This document shows positions 32,495 to 40,420 of a stretch of 46,307 bases of DNA, piece by piece. This DNA comes from Acidobacteriaceae bacterium (lineage in GTDB: Bacteria > Acidobacteriota > Terriglobia > Terriglobales > Acidobacteriaceae): assembly GCA_003140235.1 (NCBI GenBank), contig PLJN01000144.1:1-46307 (forward strand). Direction: 5' to 3'. How positions within the stretch are numbered: the stretch's first letter is position 1; each line of letters starts with the position of its first letter. The notes beneath the pieces are model-generated. The model was not told where the DNA came from. It saw nothing but the letters and a program-made list of their open reading frames with translations, and made no database searches. Made by a program: the position numbers and the translations under genes.

Positions 32495-34003
32495 CTATCG
32501 CAGCTGCTGGTGAAATGTTCGCGGATCGCCATCGCCAACCCGTTCTCCTGACAACGGAACACCAAAGCCTGAAGGGTCCATTTTTATCGCCGCAACGCGG
32601 CCATTTTGCAATGTGAAAGTGATGTGGTCCGCAGGGGACGAACGAATGGAAAAGCTGCCGTCATCTTGTTTAAGCAAACGCTCCGGCCCCTCACCCAGGG
32701 CTTCGATCATGAGCCTGCCGTTTTCGTCAAAAACGCGGAACGTTCGGCGATATTGAGCAAAAGAATCGTGCAAGCCAGGCGACAAGCGGTCGAGTTTCAA
32801 TACAAATGTTCCGGCGAGTTGATTGCGTTCCGCCGCGGTAACCGGCTGGTCGGAGAGTGTCCGCTCCGGTACGGGTGTAGGCGATGAGAGCGCAGGCAAT
32901 CCAAGTGCGGCACGGGCCAGCGCTCGCGTGATAGCGTAAGCGTTCTGGTCTTCGGTGTTGGTCAGCACGATGATCGTCAACTGATCTTCGGGAAAATCGT
33001 AGAGGCTGCCGCTGTAGCCGAGTAACGACCCATGCTGGCCGATGCGGCGATGATCATCCTCATGATTCAGAATCATGGCAAAGCCGTATTGCGCTTTGGG
33101 ATCCGTAGGGCTCATCTGGGCGGCAGCGCTTTCAGCCGTGGTCATCATCTTGAATGTTTCCGGACGGATGAGCTTCTTCTCCTGAATCGCACGCCACAAC
33201 TGGTAGAGGTCGCCCACGGTGCTGCAAAAGCGCAAATCGGAGTTGTAGGCCATGTCGTTTTCATGCGCGACCACATAACTCTTACCGAACTTGCGATACG
33301 CGTGCGAGAGGCCGTGGACGAGTGTAAAGTCATCGCAATACATCGTGGACTTTACTCCGGCAGGCACAAAAATATTCTGCTGCACGTAGTCGGGAAAGCT
33401 CTGGCTGGTCACGCGTTCCACGATCGTGACCAGCAGCTGAAAGCCGGAGATGGACCAATCCCATTTCTTTCCCGGCTCATTCACCCAATTCTTGCCTGCG
33501 TAGAGCGCCATCACTTCGTCCAATGCTTTGGGCTGGCGGCTGGTGGCCTCGATGGGGTCGCCGAGATAGTGGTAATCGACAATCCCGGAAGTGTGATTGA
33601 GCAACTGGCGAACGCTCACGCGATGCCCTTGCATGGGAAATTCCGGAATGAATTTGGAGATATCGTCATCCAGCGACAGTTTGCCGCGCTCCACTTGTTG
33701 CAGCACGGCGATGCCGGTGAAAGGCAACATGGGGCCAACTACGTGATAAACCGTCTCATCTTTCGCAGGCGCTTCCAGTCCCAAATCGGCAAATCCATAT
33801 CCTTTGTGCAGGATGATCCGCCCACCGCGCGCAACCAGGACAGATGCTCCGACCACGCGGTATTGCGCTATGCTGCGCTGTGCAACGGCGTCAAGATCAG
33901 CGGCCGTGATCGGCGTCTTTGGCCCTTGAGCGTACGTCGGGCAGGCGATGGTTGCGCAAGTGACAAACAGCAGGATTGTCAGAATGGGAGGTCGAAGATT
34001 CAT
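32495..34003 (-). CDS. Exported class C beta-lactamase-fold protein with degenerate active site
   Basis: A 502-residue protein with a signal peptide (MNLRPPILTILLFVTCATIACPTYAQ). The S12-family frame is clear: VARGGRIILHKGYGFADL, LQQVERGKLSLDDDISKFIPEF, VRQLLNHTSGI and a C-terminal lipocalin-like region. However, the catalytic SxxK of family members is replaced by G90-P-M-L93, and the YxN motif by W183-S-I185. The late HGS/G segment (QHGSLLGYSG) remains. Hydrolysis by the serine mechanism seems impossible, so a binding role or a new mechanism must be considered. It sits between an 85-aa protein and two hydrolases on one strand. Confidence 0.88.
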   Translation of the reverse strand: MNLRPPILTILLFVTCATIACPTYAQGPKTPITAADLDAVAQRSIAQYRVVGASVLVARGGRIILHKGYGFADLGLEAPAKDETVYHVVGPMLPFTGIAVLQQVERGKLSLDDDISKFIPEFPMQGHRVSVRQLLNHTSGIVDYHYLGDPIEATSRQPKALDEVMALYAGKNWVNEPGKKWDWSISGFQLLVTIVERVTSQSFPDYVQQNIFVPAGVKSTMYCDDFTLVHGLSHAYRKFGKSYVVAHENDMAYNSDLRFCSTVGDLYQLWRAIQEKKLIRPETFKMMTTAESAAAQMSPTDPKAQYGFAMILNHEDDHRRIGQHGSLLGYSGSLYDFPEDQLTIIVLTNTEDQNAYAITRALARAALGLPALSSPTPVPERTLSDQPVTAAERNQLAGTFVLKLDRLSPGLHDSFAQYRRTFRVFDENGRLMIEALGEGPERLLKQDDGSFSIRSSPADHITFTLQNGRVAAIKMDPSGFGVPLSGERVGDGDPRTFHQQLR

Positions 34004-34036
34004 AAGCCCGGATTATATCCGTGCCGAGCGTCGTGG

Positions 34037-34294
34037 CTACGAGTGATCGTTATCGAGCTTCTGGATTTTCTGATCAATATCGGCCAACGCGCTCCGCAGA
34101 GATTCTTTGTAGCGTTCGTTAGAGGCGGCCTCAATCTGGCGAAGGAGGTAAGTGCGCGTCAGGACCAGGCCCGCGCGAGCGCGCCGACTTTCCAACTCGG
34201 CGCTTGCGACGGCCGCTGCCGGGTCTCCCGGTTTCTCGCGTTCCGCCGCGTCCATCTGCGATTCAACTGACTTGCTTTCCCACCCACGCGCCAT
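34037..34294 (-). CDS. Small charged helical protein (85 aa), unknown function
   Basis: An 85-residue, highly charged, mostly helical protein. It starts MARGWESKSVESQMDAAERE and continues with LESRRARAGLVLTRTYLLRQIEAASNERYKESLRSALADIDQKIQKLD, a coiled-coil-like pattern. Small proteins starting MARGWESKSVE are familiar to me from Acidobacteriota genomes; that is memory, not a search. No ribosome-binding site precedes the ATG (34292-34294, complement), but a TATAAT box lies only eight bases upstream, so a leaderless message is possible. First gene of the minus-strand operon leading to the beta-lactamase-like gene 33 nt away. Confidence 0.75.
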   Translation of the reverse strand: MARGWESKSVESQMDAAEREKPGDPAAAVASAELESRRARAGLVLTRTYLLRQIEAASNERYKESLRSALADIDQKIQKLDNDHS

Positions 34295-34302
34295 ATATTG
34301 AA

Positions 34303-34308
34303 ATTATA
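34303..34308 (-). promoter_or_regulatory. -10 box placed for a leaderless transcript
   Basis: TATAAT on the minus strand ending eight bases before the ATG of the 85-aa gene. A start about seven bases downstream would fall on or next to the ATG. No good -35 hexamer was found. A second TATAAT on the plus strand at 34354-34359 may serve the opposite operon, again without a clear -35. Confidence 0.5.
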
Positions 34309-34422
34309 AGAAGTTATTGGGAAATGCAGCAGCTTTTTTTGTTGATACGAATTTATAATTCCGTCACGTCATTGGTCACTATTGGCCCATGCCCAAATGG
34401 CGAGCAACTCAAGGAGCGTTTG

Positions 34423-35343
34423 GTGCCGAATTCGCAGCAGCAAGCAGATCGAGATCTCACGGTGCGCCGCAGTGAGCTTGCATGCCCCGCAAGCTCCGCG
34501 GAGAAGATGGCCAAAGCCGCAGCAGGCGAAGCCGATGAAGTTATTTTCGATCTGGAGGACGGATGTGCTCCGTCACAGAAAATAGCTGCCCGCAAGACGC
34601 TGATTGAGGCGTTCCATAAGCTTGACTTCAGAGGCAAGGTCCGCGCCTTCCGTCCCAATGGCCTTCACACGAGTCTTTTTTATCGTGACGTGATTGAGGT
34701 CGTGGAAGCCGCAGGCGCGCGGATTGACGCCATCATCCTGCCCAAAATAGACGAAGCTTCCGACGTGCTTTTTGCCGACCGCCTCTTGACCCAGATTGAG
34801 CAGCATGTTGGGCTGACCGTGGGCGGGATCAAACTGGAAGTAGTGATTGAGACGCCCAAAGCCGTGCTGCACGCCGAACAGATCGCCGCTTCCACGCCGC
34901 GTATGGCTGCATTGATTTTTGGGGTGCTCGACTATGCAGGCGCGATCGGCGCCCGAGGGCAGTTGAAGGAGCAATTTGCGCTGTACCACTATCCCAAAGC
35001 CAGAATTCTGGCCGCTGCCCGCGCCGCGGGCATTGACGCCATCGACAGTGTTACGTTGCAGTTCCGTGATCTGGAACTGTGCGAGCGCGACGCACGCTCA
35101 GCAGCGGAAATGGGTTTTGACGGCAAATGGACCATCCATCCCGATCAGGTCAAGATCGTCAATCGCGTGTTTACGCCCTCGGAGCAGGAACTGGTTCGCG
35201 CACGGGAACTCCTGGAGATGTACGAGAAGGCGGACACCGGCGGTGCTGGCGTTTTCGTCTATCACGACGAAATGATCGACGCCGCCAGCCTGCACATTGA
35301 GCGCAAGAAGCTGGCAATCGCTAAGAAAACAGGATCGGCCTAA
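34423..35343 (+). CDS. CitE/HpcH-type CoA-ester lyase (citramalyl-CoA lyase-like)
   Basis: A 306-residue HpcH/HpaI aldolase/citrate-lyase-beta family enzyme. Seen: RSELACPASSAEKMAKA, the metal/CoA-site FDLEDGCAPSQK (DLED at 43-46), RAFRPNGLHTS (arginine contacting the carboxylate), KLEVVIETPKAVLHA and FGVLDYAGAIGA, plus the KWTIHPDQVKIVN end block. Such enzymes split malyl-, methylmalyl- or citramalyl-CoA. I chose the GTG at 34423-34425 because AAGGAG lies six bases upstream; an earlier ATG near 34323 lacks such a site. First gene of a six-gene plus-strand operon whose families match itaconate-degradation clusters, hence citramalyl-CoA lyase (Ccl) is the preferred guess. Confidence 0.88.
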   Translation: MPNSQQQADRDLTVRRSELACPASSAEKMAKAAAGEADEVIFDLEDGCAPSQKIAARKTLIEAFHKLDFRGKVRAFRPNGLHTSLFYRDVIEVVEAAGARIDAIILPKIDEASDVLFADRLLTQIEQHVGLTVGGIKLEVVIETPKAVLHAEQIAASTPRMAALIFGVLDYAGAIGARGQLKEQFALYHYPKARILAAARAAGIDAIDSVTLQFRDLELCERDARSAAEMGFDGKWTIHPDQVKIVNRVFTPSEQELVRARELLEMYEKADTGGAGVFVYHDEMIDAASLHIERKKLAIAKKTGSA

Positions 35344-35350
35344 GCATTCC

Positions 35351-36142
35351 ATGAGCGATCTGCTGAATCTGTTGCTAACGGCCAAGGTCTACGATCTGGG
35401 ACAACCTTATTTCACCGGCATGCCGCATCATCCGGCACATCCACCGTTCTTATACAGCCTGACCAAGAAGCACGGCGATTACGTTCTTCCCGGCGGGGGA
35501 AGCTCCGCGTCTGATGCGCTGGCCCTCGGCAGCCACTTAGGAACACACATTGATGCGTTGTGCCATTTTTCCTGCGGCGGCAAACTCTTCGGCGGCCATG
35601 AAGTGGCGGAGATGCAGTCGTATAGCGGAGGCATCCAGCAGCACTCCGTGGATACGCTTGCGCCCATCGTGCGCCGCGGGGTATTGCTCGACATTGCCGG
35701 CCATCAGAATGTCGAAGCTTTGCCTGACGACTGGGAAATCACACCTGCCCAAATGGAAGCAGCCGCCAGCGCGCAAGGCGTGGCAATCAAGCGCGGAGAC
35801 GTTGTGCTGTTGCGGACCGGTTGGGGCCGATTCTTTGAAGATTCAGCCCGGTTCGAAGCGCAACTGAAGGGCCCAGGTCCGGCGGAGCAGGGCGCGCGCT
35901 GGCTGAGCGGACATGAAATCTTTGCAGCCGGGTCGGACACCATTGCTTTTGAGCGAATGCCCGCGCGTTCCATGACGGTGCACGTACATTTGCTTGTAGA
36001 GAGTGGCATTCACATCATCGAATGCTTAAATCTGGAGCAACTGGCGGCCGATCGCGTGTATGAATTTGGTTTTGTCGCGGCGCCGCTGAAAATCCGCGGC
36101 GGCACCGGATCGCCGATTCGTCCGATCGCCCTCCGGAGTTGA
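35351..36142 (+). CDS. Cyclase-family (kynurenine formamidase-like) metal-dependent hydrolase
   Basis: A 263-residue member of the cyclase/KynB family. The metal motif is GSHLGTHIDALCHF (HxGTHxD), preceded by YDLGQPYFTGMPHHP and followed by VVLLRTGWGRFF and VHVHLLVESGIHIIECLNLEQL, all typical. Members hydrolyse N-formylkynurenine, isatin or other cyclic amides, or lactones. Its ATG is seven bases after the lyase stop codon. Inside a CoA-ester degradation operon, it may open a cyclic precursor or an anhydride/lactone by-product; that is speculation. Confidence 0.88.
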   Translation: MSDLLNLLLTAKVYDLGQPYFTGMPHHPAHPPFLYSLTKKHGDYVLPGGGSSASDALALGSHLGTHIDALCHFSCGGKLFGGHEVAEMQSYSGGIQQHSVDTLAPIVRRGVLLDIAGHQNVEALPDDWEITPAQMEAAASAQGVAIKRGDVVLLRTGWGRFFEDSARFEAQLKGPGPAEQGARWLSGHEIFAAGSDTIAFERMPARSMTVHVHLLVESGIHIIECLNLEQLAADRVYEFGFVAAPLKIRGGTGSPIRPIALRS

Positions 36143-36191
36143 AGCCGCGTTTGCCGCCTGTCCGCAGGGCAATTACAATCGCCAGTCTGCC

Positions 36192-37352
36192 ATGGGACCT
36201 AATCACGAATTACACGCCGAATTGAAGAACGCCGTTGCCGAGTTGTGCCGCAATTTTCCCGACACCTACTGGCGGGAACTGGACGCCCAGCGTGCGTATC
36301 CCGGCGAGTTTGTTGACGCGCTGACCAAAGCCGGTTACCTGGCCACGCTGATCCCGGAAGACTTTGGTGGAGCAGGACTAGGCGTTACTGAAGCCACAAT
36401 CATCTTGGAACAGATCCATCGCTCGGGCGGAAATGCCGGCGCGTGCCATGCACAGATGTACATTATGGGAACGCTTCTGCGTCATGGCTCGTCTGAACAG
36501 AAGAAACAATATCTTCCTCAAATCGCTCGCGGCGATCTCCGACTGCAGGCGTTTGCCGTCAGCGAACCCACAACTGGTTCGGACACCACGCAACTGAAGA
36601 CCTTCGCTGTCCGCAAAGGTGACCGCTACGTGGTCAAAGGTCAGAAGATTTGGATTTCTCGCGCCGAGCATTCCGATCTGATGTTGTTACTCGCCCGCAC
36701 CACACCGATCGAAGAAGTAAAGAAACGCACGGAAGGCCTGTCCATACTTCTCGTGGATTTGCGTACGTCCGTTGGACACGGCCTCACCATCCGCCCGATT
36801 CGCACCATGATGAATCACGCAACCACCGAAGTCTTCTTTGACGATCTCGAAGTCCCCGCCGAAAATCTGGTCGGAGAAGAGGGGCAGGGCTTCCGCTATC
36901 TGCTCGACGGTCTGAATGCAGAGCGCATCCTGATTGCATCAGAATGCATTGGCGACGGCCGCTGGTTTCTCGACCGCGCCTGCCGCTATGCCAAAGAGCG
37001 CGTCGTGTTTAACCGGCCCATTGGACAGAACCAGGGCGTGCAGTTTCCGCTGGCCCGCGCTTATGCAAACGTCGAAGCGGCTTCGCTGATGGTGTCGAAC
37101 GCCGCAGGATTATTTGATTCGCACCAGCCTTGCGGTCCGCAGGCCAATATGGCCAAGCTGCTGGCAGCGGACGCGTCGTGGGAATCCGCTAACGCCGCCA
37201 TTCAAACGTACGGCGGCTTCGGCTTTGCCGAGGAGTACGACATTGAGCGCAAATTCCGCGAGACGCGTCTCTATCAAGTCGCGCCCATTTCCACCAACCT
37301 GATTCTCGCTTACCTCGCCGAGCACGTGCTCGGTCTGCCGCGGTCTTATTAA
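36192..37352 (+). CDS. Acyl-CoA dehydrogenase
   Basis: A 386-residue FAD-dependent acyl-CoA dehydrogenase. Motifs: LIPEDFGGAGLGVTEA, FAVSEPTTGSDTTQLKT, GQKIWISRAEHSD (flavin and substrate loops), ERVVFNRPIGQNQGVQF and the C-terminal IQTYGGFGFAEEYDIERKFRETRLYQVAPIS, where the catalytic base glutamate is in FAEEYD. It oxidises an acyl-CoA to the 2-enoyl form, passing electrons to ETF. Its TAA overlaps the CoA-transferase ATG (TAATG). P. aeruginosa's itaconate cluster also carries an acyl-CoA dehydrogenase whose role is not settled. Confidence 0.94.
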   Translation: MGPNHELHAELKNAVAELCRNFPDTYWRELDAQRAYPGEFVDALTKAGYLATLIPEDFGGAGLGVTEATIILEQIHRSGGNAGACHAQMYIMGTLLRHGSSEQKKQYLPQIARGDLRLQAFAVSEPTTGSDTTQLKTFAVRKGDRYVVKGQKIWISRAEHSDLMLLLARTTPIEEVKKRTEGLSILLVDLRTSVGHGLTIRPIRTMMNHATTEVFFDDLEVPAENLVGEEGQGFRYLLDGLNAERILIASECIGDGRWFLDRACRYAKERVVFNRPIGQNQGVQFPLARAYANVEAASLMVSNAAGLFDSHQPCGPQANMAKLLAADASWESANAAIQTYGGFGFAEEYDIERKFRETRLYQVAPISTNLILAYLAEHVLGLPRSY

Positions 37353-38530
37353 TGCTGCCGCTGAAGGGCATCACCGTGGTTGCCCTGGAACAGGCTGTGG
37401 CTGCTCCTTTTGTGAGCCGCCATCTCGCCGACCTGGGCGCGCGAGTCATCAAGATCGAGCGGCCGGAAGTTGGCGACTTTGCGCGCGATTACGACACGAC
37501 CGTACGCGGAATGGCCAGCCACTTCGTCTGGGTCAACCGGTCGAAGGAATCGCTCACGCTGGACGTTAAACAGTCCGCCGCCAAAGACGTGCTGCATCGC
37601 TTGCTGGCTAAAGCGGATGTCTTTATCCAAAACCTTGGCCCAGGTGCTTGTGACCGTCTGGGATTGGGCACCGCGGAACTCCGAGAGCGTTATCCGCGAT
37701 TGATCATTTGCAATCTCTCCGGATACGGATCGACCGGGCCGTACCGCGACCGCAGGGCCTACGACATGCTGGTCCAGAGCGAAGCTGGGTTGGTTGCGCT
37801 GACTGGCACGGAGGAAACGCCGTCGAAAGTTGGCATCTCGATTTCTGATATTGCAGCAGGCATGTACGCTTACTCCGGCATTTTGACCGCCTTACTGGTA
37901 CGCAAGGAATCGGGCAAGGGAACAGCGATTGAGATCTCACTCCTGGAATCGATTGGCGAGTGGATGGGCTATGCCGCTTACTACACAGCCTACGGCGGCA
38001 CAGCGCCGCCACGCGCTGGCGCAAGCCATGCTGCTATTGCGCCTTACGGTCCTTTCAAGAGCGGTGATGGCAAGGAAATTATCCTGGCAGTGCAGAATGA
38101 ACGTGAATGGGCCCGGTTCTGCGATAAAGTTCTGTGCCGGCCCGAACTCAAAAGTGATCCGCGTTTTATTTCCAATCCCAGGCGCGTGGAAAATCGCTCC
38201 GCTGTCGATGGAACGGTTGGCGCAGTCTTGCAAACGCTCACTACGCAAGAGATCATTTCCCGTTTGGAAGACGCGCAGATTGCCTATGCCCGATTAAACT
38301 CGGTGCAGGAATTTGTAGACCATCCGCAACTGGCCGCGCGCGACCGCTGGCGTGACGTAGACTCGCCAGTCGGGCCGTTGCGTGCTCTGATTCCTCCGGT
38401 GACGATGGAAGGCGTCGAACCAGTAATGGGTGCGATTCCCGCTCTGGGCGAGCACACGGACGCGATCCTGCAGGAACTTGGATTTGATCGAGATACGATT
38501 GTTGCGTGGCGAAAAGGAAAGATCATTTAG
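37352..38530 (+). CDS. CaiB/BaiF family III CoA-transferase (itaconate CoA-transferase-like)
   Basis: A 392-residue family III CoA-transferase. Typical blocks are LKGITVVALEQAVAAPFVSRHLADLGARVIKIERP, FVWVNRSKESLTLDVK, NLSGYGSTGPYRDRRAYDMLVQ and ISISDIAAGMYAYSGIL, where Asp166 should be the residue that becomes the acyl-anhydride/CoA thioester carrier. GPFKSGDGKEIILAVQNEREWARFC follows. It moves CoA from a donor such as succinyl-CoA to a carboxylate. Coupled to the upstream acyl-CoA dehydrogenase by TAATG; a MaoC hydratase gene follows after 18 nt. Position suggests it activates the substrate of this pathway. Confidence 0.92.
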   Translation: MLPLKGITVVALEQAVAAPFVSRHLADLGARVIKIERPEVGDFARDYDTTVRGMASHFVWVNRSKESLTLDVKQSAAKDVLHRLLAKADVFIQNLGPGACDRLGLGTAELRERYPRLIICNLSGYGSTGPYRDRRAYDMLVQSEAGLVALTGTEETPSKVGISISDIAAGMYAYSGILTALLVRKESGKGTAIEISLLESIGEWMGYAAYYTAYGGTAPPRAGASHAAIAPYGPFKSGDGKEIILAVQNEREWARFCDKVLCRPELKSDPRFISNPRRVENRSAVDGTVGAVLQTLTTQEIISRLEDAQIAYARLNSVQEFVDHPQLAARDRWRDVDSPVGPLRALIPPVTMEGVEPVMGAIPALGEHTDAILQELGFDRDTIVAWRKGKII

Positions 38531-38548
38531 GAAACGAGGGACCAACGC

Positions 38549-39052
38549 ATGGCACTCAAACAAGGCTGGACTGGACGCGTGTATGAAGACTTTGAAGTGG
38601 GTGACATTTATCAGCATCCGCTCGGCCGCACCATTCTGGCCGCGGACAACGTCTGGTTCACACTGCTCACGCAAAATACCAATCCCATTCATTTTGATAG
38701 CGCGTATGCGGCGCAGACCGAGTACAAGCGCCCGCTGGTGGATTCCACGTTTACGCTTGCGCTGGTGACCGGCCAATCCGTCACCGACATCTCGCAAAAC
38801 GCCATGGCCAATCTGGGATGGGACGAAGTACGCCTGCCCAATCCACTGTTTGAAGGCGACACTGTCTACTCGCGCAGCGAGGTGCTCGAAAAACGAGAAT
38901 CCAAATCGCGGCCGAATGTCGGCATTGTTCGCTTCAAGACGACTGGCTTTACACAAGACGGAACCATCGTCATCGAGTTCAAACGTACTGCGCTCATTTA
39001 CAAGCGAGGCCATGTTCCGCAACAACATATTCCTACTCCCAAAGAGAGCTAG
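38549..39052 (+). CDS. MaoC-family enoyl-CoA hydratase (itaconyl/mesaconyl-CoA hydratase-like)
   Basis: A 167-residue single hot-dog domain. The hydratase-2 motif is LTQNTNPIHFDSAYAA, with the catalytic Asn/His region N45-P-I-H48-F-D50. YEDFEVGDIYQHPLGRTI at the start and PNPLFEGDTVYSRSEVL and VEFKRTALIYKRG-like end blocks match MaoC dehydratases acting on branched dicarboxylic CoA esters. A GAGGG ribosome-binding site precedes the ATG. With the CoA-transferase and CitE-type lyase it completes a transferase-hydratase-lyase trio, the same logic as Ict-Ich-Ccl for itaconate. Confidence 0.9.
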   Translation: MALKQGWTGRVYEDFEVGDIYQHPLGRTILAADNVWFTLLTQNTNPIHFDSAYAAQTEYKRPLVDSTFTLALVTGQSVTDISQNAMANLGWDEVRLPNPLFEGDTVYSRSEVLEKRESKSRPNVGIVRFKTTGFTQDGTIVIEFKRTALIYKRGHVPQQHIPTPKES

Positions 39053-39067
39053 CAAAGAAGCCTTTCA

Positions 39068-40417
39068 ATGACCGCGATCGCGTCACTCTCTAAATTCGTT
39101 ACTGCAGCGAGCGTTCCTAGCGAAGCGCTCGACGTTGCTCAAGGCGCATTTCTTGATACCGTCGGCGTCACGCTCGCTGGATCGGTGGAACCGGCCGCGC
39201 GCGCTATGCAGAAAGTAGCGGTGTCTCAGGCAGGCGCCGGCTCGTGCCACATTTTCGGGACTGATTTGTCCGCGAATGCCGGATGGGCAGCTTTGGCCAA
39301 TGGGACGGCTGCTCATGCTCTCGATTACGACGACATGTGTTTCGTCTCGCTGGCGCATCCCAGCGCGCCGCTCGTGAGTGCGCTGCTGGCGCTCGGCGAG
39401 CAAACGTCCGCATCGGGCAAAAACATTCTTGAAGCGTATGTCATCGGCTTTGAAATCGAAGCCGTGCTCGGGCGCTTGATGAATCCCAAACACTACCAAA
39501 ACGGATGGCACTGCACTTCTACCATCGGAACGATTGGAGCAGCGGCGGCTTGCGCGTGTCTACTGGAACTTGACGCCAGCACCACGGCTAACTGTCTTGC
39601 GATTGCCGCTTCCGAGGCATCCGGTCTGAAAGAAAACTTTGGCACCATGACCAAACCGCTGCACGTCGGACTCGCAGCGCAAAATGCTGTTCACGCCGCA
39701 TTGTTTGCGCAGGCTGGTCTCACTGCTTCCGACCGCGCTTTGGACGGTCCGCAAGGTTTCCTGATCGCCATGAACAGCGAGCACCTTGACTGCGGCAATG
39801 CCTTCGACACTTTGACGCAACGCTGGGAAATTCTTGAGACTGGAATTACCGTCAAGCTCTATCCTTCGTGCGCTGCTACGCATCCTGCGCTGGACGCGGT
39901 GCTCGATCTGCGGCGGCAGAATCAATTGACTCCGGAACTGATTGAGAGCGTGGAGATTGAAGTTGATACCGTTACTCCCAACTTGCTGATTTACGACCAC
40001 CCGCAAACCGGCCTCGAAGGGAAGTTCAGCATGCCGTTCTGCGTGGCTGCGGCCCTGGTTGATGGCGGTGTTGGACTGGAGACATTTGAGTCTCGCGTCC
40101 ACGATCCGCGCATTCGCGAACTGCTGCCTCGTGTTGCGATGCGTGCGAATCCTGACATTGGTCAAGGCGCGCCTGCACTCACCCAAGCCCAGGTGACCTT
40201 GCGGCTTCGCGATGGTTGCGTTCTCAGCCAAAGGGCAAACGGCGCGCGCGGATATCCGGAACACCCTGCAAGCGCGGCCGAGCTGGAGAAAAAGTTTACG
40301 ACTTGCGCACGTCGCGCAATCTCCTCAACTGCGGCGAGCGCTGCGCTTGGTCACTTGCGTGTGCTGGAGTCTTTGTCTGACGTTCACGAACTGACGAAAC
40401 ATCTTGTTCCCTCTTAG
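39068..40417 (+). CDS. MmgE/PrpD-family protein (cis-aconitate decarboxylase superfamily)
   Basis: A 449-residue MmgE/PrpD protein, the superfamily of 2-methylcitrate dehydratase, cis-aconitate decarboxylase (itaconate-forming) and iminodisuccinate epimerase. Conserved positions are visible: HALDYDDMCF and SLAHPSAPL (active-site Asp and His), NGWHCTSTIGTIGAAAA (His), GTMTKPLHVGLAAQNAV (Lys) and VKLYPSCAATHPALDAV (Lys/Tyr), then KFSMPFCVAAAL. Last gene of the operon, 15 nt after MaoC. In P. aeruginosa an MmgE/PrpD gene also sits in the itaconate cluster. It could interconvert or form the pathway's entry acid. Ends three bases from the convergent kinase gene. Confidence 0.9.
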   Translation: MTAIASLSKFVTAASVPSEALDVAQGAFLDTVGVTLAGSVEPAARAMQKVAVSQAGAGSCHIFGTDLSANAGWAALANGTAAHALDYDDMCFVSLAHPSAPLVSALLALGEQTSASGKNILEAYVIGFEIEAVLGRLMNPKHYQNGWHCTSTIGTIGAAAACACLLELDASTTANCLAIAASEASGLKENFGTMTKPLHVGLAAQNAVHAALFAQAGLTASDRALDGPQGFLIAMNSEHLDCGNAFDTLTQRWEILETGITVKLYPSCAATHPALDAVLDLRRQNQLTPELIESVEIEVDTVTPNLLIYDHPQTGLEGKFSMPFCVAAALVDGGVGLETFESRVHDPRIRELLPRVAMRANPDIGQGAPALTQAQVTLRLRDGCVLSQRANGARGYPEHPASAAELEKKFTTCARRAISSTAASAALGHLRVLESLSDVHELTKHLVPS

Positions 40418-40420
40418 CGT

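Noticed and set aside
33032-34270. 412-codon plus-strand frame antisense to the beta-lactamase-like gene
   Set aside because: Shadow frame; the minus-strand product has a signal peptide and a recognisable fold.
34204-34422. Upstream extension of the CitE-type lyase frame
   Set aside because: It overlaps the 85-aa gene and lacks conserved residues; the GTG at 34423 has the ribosome-binding site.
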